Shown in pieces: positions 8,306 to 18,268 of a stretch of 64,000 nt of DNA. The stretch covers positions 1 through 64,000 of the forward strand of contig NZ_PKLZ01000010.1 of assembly GCF_002868715.1 (NCBI RefSeq), given 5' to 3'. This stretch comes from Kineobactrum sediminis. Lineage in GTDB: Bacteria > Pseudomonadota > Gammaproteobacteria > Pseudomonadales > Halieaceae. The notes below the pieces were generated by a model. The model did not search any database and was not told where the DNA came from. It saw only the letters and a program-made list of their open reading frames with translations. The translations under genes were made by a program, and so were the position numbers. Positions within the stretch are counted from its first letter, which is position 1. Each line of letters begins with the position of its first letter.

Positions 8306-9436
8306 TCAGTAACGGGGCATGGCGGTAAAACGCCAGTCCCGGCCAACCCGGCGCACGTCCGCCAGCTCGAGATCGACCTTGTCGGCCATCTGTGACAACG
8401 GCAGGTGCAGCAACGGCTGCGCGAGATTCCCCATCAGGGTTGGTGCCATGTATACGATCAATTCGTCCAACAGGCCCACCTGTAACAGGCTGCCCGCCAA
8501 ACGCGGGCCACATTCTACCAGAATTTCGTTGCAATGCCGCGCGCCCAGGGCATCCATTAACAGGGCGAGGTCCAGGCCATTGGCGCCACGGGGCAGGCCG
8601 AAGGTTTCGATGGTCGCCTGCGCGTCTGCTCCAGGGGGAAGTGGGGGCGCCGGCAGTGCCTCATCATGACACCAGAGGGTGGGGGCATCGGCATTGAGGA
8701 TGCGCGCACCGAAGGGCACCTGCAGGCGCGAATCCACCACCACGCGCAAGGGCTGGCGGGCACTGGCACGGGCGGCCTCCACGGCGGGCAGGCCCAGCTC
8801 CCCGGCGCGCACAGTCAGTGCGCAGTCATCGGCTAGGACGGTGCCGCTGCCGGTCACAATGGCGCAGCTCATGGCGCGCAGGCGCTGCACATCCTGGCGC
8901 GCTGCGGGCCCGGTAATCCACTGGCTTTCACCGGATGCCATGGCGGTGCGCCCGTCCAGGGACATGGCCAGTTTCGCCCGCACCCGGCCCCGGCCCCGGC
9001 GCATGCGGGCGATAAAACCGGGAATGACCCGTTCGGCCTCCGCCTGCAATAGCCCGCACTCGGTTTCTATTCCCGCGGCGCGCAATCGCGCCAGGCCCTG
9101 CCCCGCCACCTGCGGGTTGGGATCCTCCATCGCCGCCACTACCCGGCTCACCCCCGCCACTACCAGGGCGTCGGCACAAGGGCCGGTCTTACCGTGGTGA
9201 CTGCAGGGCTCGAGGGTGACATAAGCGGTAGCGCCCCGGGCGTCGCCCGCCGCTTTCAGGGCCTCTATTTCGGCATGGTTACTACCCGCGGGCTGGGTAA
9301 AGCCCTCGCCAATAACCTGGCCGTCACGCACCAAAACGCAACCCACATGGGGGTTGGGCATGGCCCAGTAACGCCCGCCGCGGGCCAGTTGCAGGGCCCG
9401 CGCCATCATGCGCGTGTCAAAAATGGAATCAGGCAT
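8306..9436 (-). CDS. ribD: Bifunctional pyrimidine deaminase / uracil reductase RibD
   Basis: A 376-residue enzyme for steps two and three of riboflavin synthesis. The N-terminal zinc deaminase domain shows NHAEIEAL and PCSHHGKTGPC, supplying the zinc His/Cys ligands and the catalytic Glu. The C-terminal NADPH reductase domain begins near residue 145 with KLAMSLDGRTAM and includes GSGTVLADD. The start at ATG 9434-9436 matches the family; the open frame upstream is the nrdR region. It lies 13 bases after nrdR. Confidence 0.95.
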   Translation of the reverse strand: MPDSIFDTRMMARALQLARGGRYWAMPNPHVGCVLVRDGQVIGEGFTQPAGSNHAEIEALKAAGDARGATAYVTLEPCSHHGKTGPCADALVVAGVSRVVAAMEDPNPQVAGQGLARLRAAGIETECGLLQAEAERVIPGFIARMRRGRGRVRAKLAMSLDGRTAMASGESQWITGPAARQDVQRLRAMSCAIVTGSGTVLADDCALTVRAGELGLPAVEAARASARQPLRVVVDSRLQVPFGARILNADAPTLWCHDEALPAPPLPPGADAQATIETFGLPRGANGLDLALLMDALGARHCNEILVECGPRLAGSLLQVGLLDELIVYMAPTLMGNLAQPLLHLPLSQMADKVDLELADVRRVGRDWRFTAMPRY

Positions 9437-9449
9437 GGTCAACCGGCAC

Positions 9450-9929
9450 TCAGGGGGCGTCGTTGCGCTCCTTTTTGGGTTCCGCTTCCAGGCGTTCAAT
9501 CGCATCGCGAAATTCAGCGATATCCTGGAAACTGCGATAAACCGAGGCGAAACGCACGTAAGCCACCTGGTCGAGTTGCTTGAGGTGGTCCATCACCAGC
9601 TCGCCCAATACACGGGAGCCCACCTCCCGCTCCCCGGTGGCGCGCAGGGCGTGCTTGATCTGGTTAATGGTGGCCTCTATATCTTCAACAGACACCGGGC
9701 GCTTCTCCAGCGCGCGCTGAAAACCGGCGCGCAGCTTATTTTCGTCGAAAGGTTCACGATTGCCGTTCTGCTTGATCACCCGCGGCATGACCAGCTCCGC
9801 GATTTCATAGGTGGTGAATCGCTCCCGGCAGCTCAGGCACTCGCGACGGCGGCGGATCTGGTCGCCCTCGGCAACCAGGCGCGAGTCGATCACCTTGGTA
9901 TCGTCGGCGCCACAAAAGGGGCAGTGCAT
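9450..9929 (-). CDS. nrdR: Transcriptional repressor NrdR
   Basis: A 159-residue regulator that senses ATP/dATP and represses ribonucleotide reductase genes. The N-terminal zinc ribbon MHCPFCG ... [17 protein letters not shown] supplies four cysteines, followed by the ATP-cone domain ([16 protein letters not shown]). A short charged tail, [10 protein letters not shown], ends the protein. It leads the minus-strand riboflavin series; nrdR-ribD adjacency is common in Gammaproteobacteria. Confidence 0.97.
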   Translation of the reverse strand: MHCPFCGADDTKVIDSRLVAEGDQIRRRRECLSCRERFTTYEIAELVMPRVIKQNGNREPFDENKLRAGFQRALEKRPVSVEDIEATINQIKHALRATGEREVGSRVLGELVMDHLKQLDQVAYVRFASVYRSFQDIAEFRDAIERLEAEPKKERNDAP

Positions 9930-10263
9930 GGTGTTACCCTCGTTTCAAGTGGCTGAATAGTAACATATCCGCCGCGGCGAACACGCGCTGGCAGTAGTCC
10001 TTCGTACCGCGGCGAAACCGCCAGGATATACTCTCAATCCGCCTGAAATGGTAATATCGGTCTGGAATTTCCGGAGCCGGAGAGTAGCGCTTGAATGTCT
10101 CCGTCATCATGACTGCCTACAATTCGTTTGGCGATGCACGTTGAGCAGGCACGGCCGGGAACCTGCCTGTCGGCCGGGTATCACAAGCTGCCCATGTCGG
10201 TCAGCGAAGCCGTCGGCGTAACCACTACCTCAGAATCCAGGACAATGGTTATTGCGCACCTCA
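9930..10263. other. Non-coding gap between a glycosyltransferase and nrdR
   Basis: This 334-base stretch should carry the promoter of the nrdR-rib series. I see no gene, no tRNA, no FMN (RFN) riboswitch signature and no obvious repeat beyond short GC-rich imperfect palindromes near 9970-10015. Confidence 0.4.
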
Positions 10264-11148
10264 TTAATTGTGAGACCTCAATCTCGCTCGAAAGCGCCGC
10301 AAAACCGTTCTGATTCTTGTGTTGGCTTTACTCCCGGTATAGCGTCCCTTGGCGATATGGCATATTCGATAAACGCCGGGAATTGATACCGGTTCACCCT
10401 GGCTTTGCAGCAGCCAGCGAAAGACGCGATCCTCATGGCACTTGGCGAACTGTTCGACCGGTTTTTGGTAGAAACCAATATGACGGCAGTAACCCACCGC
10501 CCGGCATACATCGCCGTGGGCAATCTGCAGCGGGCCGGTGGCACTGGACGGACGCTCGATCGTAAACAGGCTGGCTACAACATCCAGTATCCGGGGTTTG
10601 CTGGCGGCGGTGAGCATCACGTTATCTTTCGCAAGCAGATCGGTGGTTCGTTCTTCCTCGGGAAAAACCAGTGCATCCCGGCGTCCCTGTAATACATCAG
10701 CCAGAACGTCCAGGCAGCCCTCGCGAAACATCAGGTCGCAGTCCGTAAACCAGACCCAGTCGGCACTGGTTTCCAGTGCCGCCCGGTTGCGGCCAATGCT
10801 CCGGCGAAACAACTCCTGGCGTGGCAAGGGGCGCCAGTTCCAGGTAACCCCGGGAACCAGGTGAGTGGCGAAAAACTCCAGCAGGCGCTGGGTCCGACTA
10901 TCCTCCGGGCAATAGAATACCGTCATGGTAACGTCCAGCCGGGTGGGTGGAAACAGGACCAGGGAACTGAGCTGGTAGGTCAGGAAGTGGCTGTATTTCC
11001 AGCAGTGACTGACCACTTCGAGTTTCAGGCGCCCGGTCCTCGCCGCGCGGGCTGCCACTGGCGGCAGATCCGACTCAAACCAGCGAGCGGGCACCCACCC
11101 CTTGGCGGCGGAATGATAAAAGGCGAGACGAAGGGCATCAAGCATCAT
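10264..11148 (-). CDS. Glycosyltransferase-like protein (GT-A fold suspected)
   Basis: About 295 residues from ATG 11146-11148 (a second ATG follows directly). Residues around WVWFTDCDLMFREGCLDVL form a DxD-type metal-binding site typical of GT-A nucleotide-sugar transferases. Upstream are a YHSAAKGW... region and LDVTMTVFYCPEDS, resembling a nucleotide-binding beta strand. C-terminal elements include AHGDVCRAVGYCRHIGFYQ and KCHEDRVFRWLLQ. No membrane helix is evident, so it is probably cytosolic or peripheral. It is a single-gene transcript flanked by gaps, and I cannot name the sugar or acceptor. A basic arginine-rich tail could bind membrane. Confidence 0.6.
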   Translation of the reverse strand: MMLDALRLAFYHSAAKGWVPARWFESDLPPVAARAARTGRLKLEVVSHCWKYSHFLTYQLSSLVLFPPTRLDVTMTVFYCPEDSRTQRLLEFFATHLVPGVTWNWRPLPRQELFRRSIGRNRAALETSADWVWFTDCDLMFREGCLDVLADVLQGRRDALVFPEEERTTDLLAKDNVMLTAASKPRILDVVASLFTIERPSSATGPLQIAHGDVCRAVGYCRHIGFYQKPVEQFAKCHEDRVFRWLLQSQGEPVSIPGVYRICHIAKGRYTGSKANTRIRTVLRRFRARLRSHN

Positions 11149-11361
11149 TATGCAGGGAGCTCGGATCGCAAACCGACTGAGCTTAACGCGAGGTGTCAGT
11201 CTCTGTCTATCATGCAAAAACCTCGGCTTTGCGCCGTAAAAATGCCAGTCGTGGGCCGGATTTGCCACCAGCGCCAAATCGGGAGACAGTAGCGGGCCAG
11301 AATTGATAGAGGCCGGGCTGCGCTATGCCCACGATCCACAATAACAACCGGAGAACCCGCC

Positions 11362-11886
11362 ATGGCAACCCTTGATGACGCCACGCTGCGCGCCGCCGCC
11401 GACAAACTCATCCGCGCCCACCAGCAGGCCTCGGTGGATAATGAATGGACTTTTTTTGTGGACGAGATCTACGCCCCCGATTGTATTTACACCTGCGAGT
11501 ACGCCGGCGTGATGAAGGTGGTGGCCAACGGCATCGACGAGATCAAGTCCACTCACTACGGCCGCGACATGCAGGTGGGCTGGGAGGGCTGGACCTTCCC
11601 CTATGAGGGCGTTTACACCGGCACCGACAATCGCCTGGTGACCCACTGGGTGAACCGCGGGCCGGGCCAGCGCCCCGGGGGCGGCCACTATGAAACCCCT
11701 GGCATATCCTTCATCACCCTGGATGACGATGCCAGGATTGTTCGCCAGTTCGACCTGTTTGACCTGGCACACCAGATGCGCCTGTGTGACGAGCTGGCCG
11801 CGGCCGGGCTGCTGTCGCCGGCGCTGCTGGAAAACTGGGTAAAGCCGATGAAGGCGCGCCTGCGGGCGCAGCTTGGCGAGGACTGA
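11362..11886 (+). CDS. SnoaL/NTF2-like fold protein
   Basis: A 174-residue protein with the cone-shaped NTF2/SnoaL pattern: an N-terminal helix (ADKLIRAHQQASVDNEW), then DEIYAPDCIYTCEYAG, and late strands such as GISFITLDDDARIVRQFDLFD. These small proteins act as isomerases, cyclases, dehydratases or simple ligand binders; nothing here fixes the substrate. A reasonable ribosome site (GGAGAA) precedes ATG 11362. The next gene, a gamma-glutamyltransferase homologue, follows after 105 bases on the same strand and may be co-expressed. Confidence 0.65.
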   Translation: MATLDDATLRAAADKLIRAHQQASVDNEWTFFVDEIYAPDCIYTCEYAGVMKVVANGIDEIKSTHYGRDMQVGWEGWTFPYEGVYTGTDNRLVTHWVNRGPGQRPGGGHYETPGISFITLDDDARIVRQFDLFDLAHQMRLCDELAAAGLLSPALLENWVKPMKARLRAQLGED

Positions 11887-11991
11887 CCTAAGAAAGAAGC
11901 CCTGGCTGGGCCCGCGATGGCCCGGACGCCATAAGAACGGCAGCAGGGGCCGGGATTTGCTATGCTGGACGACCTCGCCAAGGAGAACACC

Positions 11992-13893
11992 ATGCTGAGA
12001 ACCACAGTACTGCGTTTTACCCGCCCCGCCGTCATCGCCGCACTGATCTGCAGCCTGGCCTTACCCACCGCCACACTGGCCCAGAAAACCGCGCGCCCCG
12101 TGCTGCTCGGCAAACATTGGGTGGCGGTGACCGGCAAGCCCCAGGGGGCTACCGCCGGTGCGATGATGTTCCAGCAGGGAGGGAACGCCATCGATGCCGC
12201 GACGGCCATGCTGGCGGTCACCTCCACCATGTGGGACGTGCTCGGCTGGGGGGGTGAAACCCAGGCCCTGATCTATAACCCGCATACCGGCGAGGTCAAG
12301 GGTATCAATGCGCTCGGGGTTGCACCCAGCGGCGCCACCCCCGAATTCTTTCGCGACCAGGGCATGCTGTATCCACCGGAATACGGCCCCCTGGCGGCGA
12401 CGACCCCCGGCACACCGGGCGGGCTGATGGTAATGCTGGCGGAGTACGGGCGCCTGAGTCTTGCGCAGGTGCTGGCGCCGGCCATGGAAATGGCCCGGGG
12501 CTACCCCATCGAGGCAACCCAGGCCCGCTATATCGAGAGCCGCCGGGATATCCTCGAACAATGGCCCAGCTCGCGCCGGGTATTCCTGCCGCACTACGAT
12601 GCCGACAAGCCGGAACAGCGCGCGGCACCGGCGCCCGGGGAGATCTTCCGCCAGCCCGACCTGCTCGCCACCCTGCAGAAGCTGGTGGATACCGAAGCCG
12701 AGGCGCTGGCTGCGGGCAAGGATCGCAAGGCCGCCATCCAGGCAGCCTATGACCGCTTCTACCGCGGTGACATCGCCGCCGAAATCGTCCGTGGCACCCA
12801 GGCGGAGGGCGGACTGATTACCGCCGAAGACCTGGCCAGCTGGGAGGTCATCATCGAGGAGCCGGTCAGCACCAACTACCGCGGCATCGACGTCTATAAG
12901 CTCACCACCTGGACCCAGGGCCCTGTTTTGCTGCAGACCCTGAATATCCTGGAAGGTTTTGACCTCAAGGCCATGGGCTACAACAGCACGCGCTATATCC
13001 ACACGCTGTACCAGGCCATGAACCTCGCCTTTGCCGACCGCGATTTCTACTACGGCGACCCCTACGTGCCCCCGGCGGAGCCCATCCAGGGCCTGCTGTC
13101 GAAAAAATACGCCGAACAACGCCGCAAGCTGATGCCCGCGGACCACAACCTCACTGACCTGAAGCCCGGTGACCCCTACGCCTTCCAGCGCGGCAAGAAT
13201 CCCTTTGAAGCCCTGCGCCAGGCCTGGGCCCCGGTTCCCCCCGCCGCCGAGGCCGAGGGCGCGGAAGGCTTTCAGCAGGCCAACACCATGACCGCCGACG
13301 AAGCTTTCCTGGCCGGCACCACGTCCATACAGGCGGCCGATGCGGAGGGCTGGGTGATTTCGGTAACCCCGTCGGGCGGCTGGATACCCGCGTTTATCCC
13401 CGGCAATACCGGGGTCGGCCTGAGCCAACGCATGCAGAGCTTTGTCCTGGACGAGGCACTTAATCCCTACAATGTGGTGCAGCCCGGGCAGCGGCCGCGG
13501 GTCACCCTCACCCCCAGCCTGGCGCTGCGCGACGGCAAGCCACTGATGGCGTTTTCCGTACAGGGTGGCGATACCCAGGACCAGAACCTGCTGCAGTTCT
13601 TCCTCAATATGGTGGAATTCGACATGAACGTGCAGCAGGCCGCCGAGGCGCACAATATCCTGAGCTACCAGATGCAGAGTTCTTTTGGCGCCCACCAGGC
13701 GGAACCGGGGCGGTTACAGGTAACGCCGCTGGTATCGCCCTTTACCCGGGCCGAACTGGGCCGGATGGGTTACCAGGTAGAAGTGGTGGAGCGCACGTAC
13801 AACCCCACTACCGCCATCTGGTTTGACCGCGAACAGGGCACCATGCACGGCGGCGCCAGTGATTACGGGGACGACTACGGTATTGCGTGGTAA
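11992..13893 (+). CDS. Gamma-glutamyltransferase family protein, exported
   Basis: A 633-residue N-terminal-nucleophile hydrolase precursor. A signal peptide (AALICSLALPTATLAQ) ends near residue 31, so the enzyme is periplasmic. GGNAIDAATAMLAVTSTM and the large-subunit core are standard. Autocleavage is expected before the Thr in GTTSIQAADAEG, near residue 442; classical enzymes have TTH at this point, so the His-to-Ser change marks a divergent subgroup. The final subunit has the conserved GQRPRVTLTPSL and QGGDTQDQ. The frame opens 10 codons earlier, but AAGGAGA lies eight bases before ATG 11992. Family members act on glutathione or other gamma-glutamyl compounds; the substrate here is unknown. 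Confidence 0.82.
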   Translation: MLRTTVLRFTRPAVIAALICSLALPTATLAQKTARPVLLGKHWVAVTGKPQGATAGAMMFQQGGNAIDAATAMLAVTSTMWDVLGWGGETQALIYNPHTGEVKGINALGVAPSGATPEFFRDQGMLYPPEYGPLAATTPGTPGGLMVMLAEYGRLSLAQVLAPAMEMARGYPIEATQARYIESRRDILEQWPSSRRVFLPHYDADKPEQRAAPAPGEIFRQPDLLATLQKLVDTEAEALAAGKDRKAAIQAAYDRFYRGDIAAEIVRGTQAEGGLITAEDLASWEVIIEEPVSTNYRGIDVYKLTTWTQGPVLLQTLNILEGFDLKAMGYNSTRYIHTLYQAMNLAFADRDFYYGDPYVPPAEPIQGLLSKKYAEQRRKLMPADHNLTDLKPGDPYAFQRGKNPFEALRQAWAPVPPAAEAEGAEGFQQANTMTADEAFLAGTTSIQAADAEGWVISVTPSGGWIPAFIPGNTGVGLSQRMQSFVLDEALNPYNVVQPGQRPRVTLTPSLALRDGKPLMAFSVQGGDTQDQNLLQFFLNMVEFDMNVQQAAEAHNILSYQMQSSFGAHQAEPGRLQVTPLVSPFTRAELGRMGYQVEVVERTYNPTTAIWFDREQGTMHGGASDYGDDYGIAW

Positions 13894-13894
13894 C

Positions 13895-13916
13895 AAAAAA
13901 GGGGGCCGCGGCCCCC
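13895..13916 (-). terminator. Rho-independent terminator of glyA
   Basis: A perfect 16-base GC palindrome at 13901-13916 is followed, in the minus direction, by six T (AAAAAA at 13895-13900 on the plus strand). It lies 38 bases past the glyA stop. The plus-strand side has no T run, so it serves glyA mainly, though it could slow readthrough from the convergent gamma-glutamyltransferase gene. Confidence 0.85.
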
Positions 13917-13953
13917 TGGTTCGTTCATTCGCCGGCAGTTTCAGCGGAAGCGT

Positions 13954-15216
13954 TTAACCGTAGACCGGAAACCGCTTGCAGATATCCAGCACCTTGCCCT
14001 TCACCTCGGCGATAGCCGCGGTGGCGTCACCTTGTTCCAGGGCCTCCAGCACATCGCACATCCAGCCGGCCAGCTCGATGGTTTCCGCCTCACCAAAACC
14101 GCGGGTGGTAATCGCCGGGGTGCCAACACGCAGGCCGGAGGTAATGAAGGGTGAACGGGGGTCATTGGGTACGGCGTTCTTGTTCACCGTGATGTTGGCG
14201 TTGCCCAGCGCTTCATCCGCGTCCTTGCCGGTATAGGGCTTGCCGATCAGGTCCACCAGCATCAGGTGATTGTCCGTACCACCGGAGACAATATTGATGC
14301 CCCGGTCGATAAAGGTTTTCGCCATGGCGCGGGCATTGGCGACCACCTCCTTCTGGTAGGCCACGAACTCGGGGCTCTGGGCTTCCTTGAAGCTGATCGC
14401 CTTGGCGGCGATCACGTGCATCAGCGGGCCGCCCTGGCCGCCCGGGAATACCGCGGACTGGAATTTTTTCTCCAGCGCCTCATTGGCCCGCGCCAGGATG
14501 ATGCCGCCGCGGGGGCCGCGCAGGGTCTTGTGGGTGGTGGAGGTCACTACATCCGCGTGGGGTACCGGGTTGGGATACACACCCGCGGCCACCAGGCCAG
14601 CGACGTGGGCCATATCAACCAGCAAATAGGCACCCACCTTGTCGGCGATGGTGCGAAAGCGCGCCCAGTCCATGACCCGTGAATAGGCGGAAAAACCCGC
14701 AATTATCATCTTCGGTTTGTGCTCCAGCGCCAGCGCTTCCACCTGGTCGTAGTCCACTTCACCGGTGGCGTTGTCGAGCCCGTACTGTATCGCGTTGTAG
14801 GTTTTGCCCGAGAAGTTGGGCTTGGCGCCGTGGGTAAGGTGGCCACCATCGGCCAGGCTCATGCCCAGCACCGTATCGCCGGCGTTACACAGTGCCTGGT
14901 AAACCGCGGAGTTTGCCTGGGACCCGGAGTGGGGCTGCACATTGGCGTAGTCCGCGCCGAACAGGGCCTTGGCGCGATCAATAGCCAGTTGTTCAGCCTT
15001 GTCGACGTACTCGCAACCGCCATAATAACGCTTGCCCGGGTAGCCCTCGGCATATTTGTTGGTAAGCACCGTGCCCTGGGCTTCCATCACCCGCGGACTG
15101 GCGTAGTTCTCGGACGCGATCAGCTCAATGTGTTCTTCCTGGCGCCGCTCTTCTTCCGCAATAGCGTTGAAGATCTCGTCGTCGAAGCCTTCAATCGTCA
15201 TGTTCTGGTCAAACAT
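13954..15216 (-). CDS. glyA: Serine hydroxymethyltransferase
   Basis: A 420-residue PLP enzyme interconverting serine and glycine with tetrahydrofolate, the main source of one-carbon units. The N-terminus [20 protein letters not shown] and the PLP lysine in [13 protein letters not shown] are present, as are GGHLTHG and the C-terminal [10 protein letters not shown]. The frame is open to 15414, but the family starts at [16 protein letters not shown], giving ATG 15214-15216 (MTIEG at 15201 is a second option). It is divergent from the UDP-glucose dehydrogenase gene, with a 184-base shared promoter region. Confidence 0.96.
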   Translation of the reverse strand: MFDQNMTIEGFDDEIFNAIAEEERRQEEHIELIASENYASPRVMEAQGTVLTNKYAEGYPGKRYYGGCEYVDKAEQLAIDRAKALFGADYANVQPHSGSQANSAVYQALCNAGDTVLGMSLADGGHLTHGAKPNFSGKTYNAIQYGLDNATGEVDYDQVEALALEHKPKMIIAGFSAYSRVMDWARFRTIADKVGAYLLVDMAHVAGLVAAGVYPNPVPHADVVTSTTHKTLRGPRGGIILARANEALEKKFQSAVFPGGQGGPLMHVIAAKAISFKEAQSPEFVAYQKEVVANARAMAKTFIDRGINIVSGGTDNHLMLVDLIGKPYTGKDADEALGNANITVNKNAVPNDPRSPFITSGLRVGTPAITTRGFGEAETIELAGWMCDVLEALEQGDATAAIAEVKGKVLDICKRFPVYG

Positions 15217-15400
15217 CGGTGTCCCCTGGGAGGCTGGGCTGCGAAGGCCCGTGGTTGAAGCGCCGCATTTTACCCAAAATGGCGCCCGCATATAAGTAGC
15301 GCGCAGCCGCGAATCGAATCCTGTATTATTTCTGTTACCGTTTTGGTCCATGCTAGTGGCCAAACACACATCATTGACCCCAAGGAAACAGTCACCCGAT

Positions 15401-16744
15401 ATGAACATCAGCATTTTTGGTAGTGGTTACGTAGGGCTGGTCCAGGCGGCCATGTTTGCCGACGTCGGTCATCGGGTTATCTGCATGGATATCGACAGCG
15501 CCCGGGTTGAGCGGCTCCAGAATGGCGACGTGCCCTTTTTCGAGCCCGGCCTGGCGCAGCTGATCCTCGATGGTGTCAGCAGCGGCCAGCTGACGTTTAC
15601 CACTGATGCGAAAGCGGCGGTACAATCCAGCGACTACCTGTTCATTTGCGTAGGCACGCCCTCGGGTAACAACGGGGAAGCCGATTTAAGCTATGTGCTG
15701 GATGTTGCCTCGTCAATCGCCCGCTACATGACCTCGCGCAAGGTGGTGATCACCAAGTCTACCGTGCCGGTGGGCACGACCGACAAGGTGCATGCCCACA
15801 TTACCGAGGCGCTGGTACAGCAGGGCCGTAATATCCCGGTGGTCACTGCTTCCAACCCCGAGTTCCTGAAGGAAGGCTCGGCCGTAGCCGATTGCCGCAG
15901 CCCGGACCGCATCATTATCGGCACCAATTCACCCCAGGTGCTGGAAGAGCTGCGCATCCTGTACCAGGCGTTTAACCGCAACCACGAAAAAATCATGCAT
16001 ATGGACACGCGCAGCGCGGAACTCACCAAATATGCATCCAATGCCCTGCTGGCGACCAAGATCAGTTTCATGAACGAAATGGCGACTATCGCCGAGGCGG
16101 TGGGTGCCGATATCGAATATGTGCGCCGGGGCATGGGTTCGGACCCCCGCATCGGCTACCACTTCATCTACCCGGGTTGTGGTTATGGCGGCTCCTGTTT
16201 CCCCAAGGATGTACGCGCACTCAAGCACCTGGCGGAACAACATAATCACTCGGCCAGCATCCTCACAGCGGTACACGACACCAACCAGCGCCAGAAAAAC
16301 AAGCTGGCGGAGCGGGTCATGTCCTGCCTGGGCAATAACCTGACCGGCAAGACCATTGCGCTCTGGGGATTGTCATTCAAACCCAACACCGATGACATGC
16401 GCGAAGCACCCAGTCGCCACCTGATGGACGGCGTCTGGTCCTGTGGCGGCAAAGTCCGGGCATTCGACCCCCAGGCCACCGAGTCCTGCCGCGAGATTTA
16501 CGGTGAGCGCGACGACCTGGTACTGTGCGCCAGCAAGGAAGAAGCCCTGAAAGGCGCGGATGTGCTGGTTATCTGCACGGAATGGAAGGCCTTCTGGTCA
16601 CCCGATTTTGACCTGATCAAGCAGGAGTTGTCGGCGCCGATCGTGATTGATGGACGCAATCTCTATAACACGGCACAAATGGAGGAACTGGGCATTGCCT
16701 ATTATGGCATTGGCCGCGGCCGCTCACTGGTTACCTCACCATGA
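15401..16744 (+). CDS. UDP-glucose/GDP-mannose 6-dehydrogenase
   Basis: A 447-residue NAD-dependent four-electron oxidoreductase that makes a nucleotide uronic acid for surface polysaccharide. The Rossmann motif [11 protein letters not shown] opens the protein; the catalytic cysteine lies in [16 protein letters not shown] near residue 262; the C-terminal NDP-sugar domain includes [17 protein letters not shown]. The sequence favours UDP-glucose dehydrogenase (Ugd) but does not exclude GDP-mannose dehydrogenase. ATG 15401, preceded by an AAGGAAA-type site, is the family start. The stop overlaps the next ATG (ATGA). Confidence 0.9.
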   Translation: MNISIFGSGYVGLVQAAMFADVGHRVICMDIDSARVERLQNGDVPFFEPGLAQLILDGVSSGQLTFTTDAKAAVQSSDYLFICVGTPSGNNGEADLSYVLDVASSIARYMTSRKVVITKSTVPVGTTDKVHAHITEALVQQGRNIPVVTASNPEFLKEGSAVADCRSPDRIIIGTNSPQVLEELRILYQAFNRNHEKIMHMDTRSAELTKYASNALLATKISFMNEMATIAEAVGADIEYVRRGMGSDPRIGYHFIYPGCGYGGSCFPKDVRALKHLAEQHNHSASILTAVHDTNQRQKNKLAERVMSCLGNNLTGKTIALWGLSFKPNTDDMREAPSRHLMDGVWSCGGKVRAFDPQATESCREIYGERDDLVLCASKEEALKGADVLVICTEWKAFWSPDFDLIKQELSAPIVIDGRNLYNTAQMEELGIAYYGIGRGRSLVTSP

Positions 16745-17199
16745 GTAAATACACCACCCTGGGCTGGCGCGAGTGGCTGGCACTGCCCGACCTGGGCATT
16801 GCCCACATCAAGGCCAAGATTGATACCGGGGCCCGCAGCAGCGCCCTCCACGCTTTTTATGTGCAACCTTTCGAGCGCGATGGCGAGTCCTGGGTTCGCT
16901 TTGGTATTCACCCGCAACAGGGCAACACCGACAACGTGGTAGACTGCGAAGCGAAGGTGCTGGACCAGCGCCAGGTGACCGATTCGGGTGGCCATCGCGA
17001 AATACGCTATGTGATTGCCACCACCATCGCGCTGGGAGAGGATACCTTCCAGGCTGAGGTCACCCTTACTGACCGTGAAAACATGCGTTTTCGCATGCTG
17101 CTGGGCCGCACTGCCATGCGCGGCCGCCACCTGGTGGACCCCGGCCGCTCTTACCTGATGGGCAAGCCAAACCGCCAACAGGACAAACCAGAGATTTAA
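16741..17199 (+). CDS. RimB-like retropepsin-fold peptidase (PF05618 type)
   Basis: A 152-residue protein of the family once called ATP-dependent zinc protease. It carries the aspartic-protease signature KIDTGARSSALHA at about residues 25-37, followed by LTDRENMRFRMLLGRTAM. In Pseudomonas a relative is RimB, a protease acting with the ribosomal S6 glutamate ligase RimK. No rimK is present in the window. It overlaps the upstream dehydrogenase by four bases and is followed 13 bases later by an AspA-like peptidase, so the trio is likely one operon. Cytoplasmic, since no signal peptide is seen. Confidence 0.8.
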   Translation: MSKYTTLGWREWLALPDLGIAHIKAKIDTGARSSALHAFYVQPFERDGESWVRFGIHPQQGNTDNVVDCEAKVLDQRQVTDSGGHREIRYVIATTIALGEDTFQAEVTLTDRENMRFRMLLGRTAMRGRHLVDPGRSYLMGKPNRQQDKPEI

Positions 17200-17212
17200 C
17201 AGAGAGGTATTC

Positions 17213-18268
17213 ATGCCGGTAACCGGCAACATACTGACCATTGGTGACCAGGATATCGCGCCCGGCACCCGCAGCGTAATCGATCTCCCGGTTGCGCCCA
17301 TGTATACCCACGACAATATTTCGATCAGTGCCCAGGTGGTTCGGGGCAAGCGACCGGGACCAACCCTGTTTGTGTGCGCCGCCATCCATGGCGATGAGAT
17401 CAATGGGGTGGAGATTATCCGTCGGCTGCTCAAGGACCCGCACCTCGAGCGGTTGCGCGGTACGTTGATTGCCATTCCCATTGTTAATGTCTATGGCTTC
17501 ATTAACCACACCCGCTATCTGCCCGACGGCCGCGATCTCAACCGCTCGTTCCCGGGTTCCGCCAAGGGTTCGCTTACCGGGCGCATCGCCCAGACGTTCC
17601 TGCAGGAGATTGTCGCCAACTGCAGCCACGGTATCGACCTGCACACGGGGGCACGCCACCGCAGTAATTTCCCCCAGATTCGCGCCAACCTGGAAGACCC
17701 CGAGGTACTGGCGATGACCGAGGCCTTCGGCGCCCCCATTGCCCTGGACGCCAAGATCCGCGATGGCTCGCTGCGCCAGGCGGCCGGTGACATGGGGGTT
17801 CCGGTGCTGTTGTACGAGGCCGGCGAGGCACTGCGCTTTGACGAGATCTACATTCGCGCCGGCGTCAAGGGCGTGCTGAATGTGATGCGTCACCTGGGCA
17901 TGCTGCGTCGCAGCCGGGCCCGCACCAGGGCCCCCATCATCAGCAGGGACAGTCACTGGATTCGGGCGCCGGAAAGCGGCGTGCTCAGGGTCTTGGTGCC
18001 GCTGGGGGCGGAGGTCCACAAGGGCCAGACGATCGGTTTTATCGCGGACCCGCTTGGCACCAGTGAGATGGATGTGATCTGTGACAGTCACGGCATTGTG
18101 GTTGGGCGGACGAATCTGCCGTTGGCTTATGAGGGGGATGCGCTGTTTCATATTGCTGAGATCAGTTCGAAGGCCAATTGGGAGGTGGATGAGTTTCATG
18201 AGACGTATGAGCCGGGAGAGGCGGAGCTTAATTCGGGGGACTTGAGTTCGGCGCCGATTGCGGACTAG
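17213..18268 (+). CDS. Succinylglutamate desuccinylase / aspartoacylase family metallohydrolase
   Basis: A 351-residue zinc carboxypeptidase-like (M14/AspA) protein. CAAIHGDEINGVEIIR supplies the first His and Glu zinc ligands, GRDLNRSFPGS the substrate arginine region, and HGIDLHTG the next His ligand. The C-terminal beta domain with VPLGAEVHKGQTIGFI is normal for the family. It removes an acyl or amino-acid group from a small or peptide substrate that I cannot name. Its position after a RimB-like peptidase, often seen with RimK-type ligases, makes a role in trimming added glutamates possible but speculative. Confidence 0.8.
   Translation: MPVTGNILTIGDQDIAPGTRSVIDLPVAPMYTHDNISISAQVVRGKRPGPTLFVCAAIHGDEINGVEIIRRLLKDPHLERLRGTLIAIPIVNVYGFINHTRYLPDGRDLNRSFPGSAKGSLTGRIAQTFLQEIVANCSHGIDLHTGARHRSNFPQIRANLEDPEVLAMTEAFGAPIALDAKIRDGSLRQAAGDMGVPVLLYEAGEALRFDEIYIRAGVKGVLNVMRHLGMLRRSRARTRAPIISRDSHWIRAPESGVLRVLVPLGAEVHKGQTIGFIADPLGTSEMDVICDSHGIVVGRTNLPLAYEGDALFHIAEISSKANWEVDEFHETYEPGEAELNSGDLSSAPIAD

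Noticed and set aside
7548-10263. FMN riboswitch ahead of riboflavin genes
   Set aside because: Gaps before ribBX, ribE and ribD are under 45 bases, and no conserved RFN blocks were seen upstream of nrdR.
12061-13695. Minus-strand frame of 544 codons opposite the gamma-glutamyltransferase gene
   Set aside because: The plus strand carries a clear enzyme with signal peptide and ribosome site; the opposite frame has low-complexity Gly/Arg/His composition.
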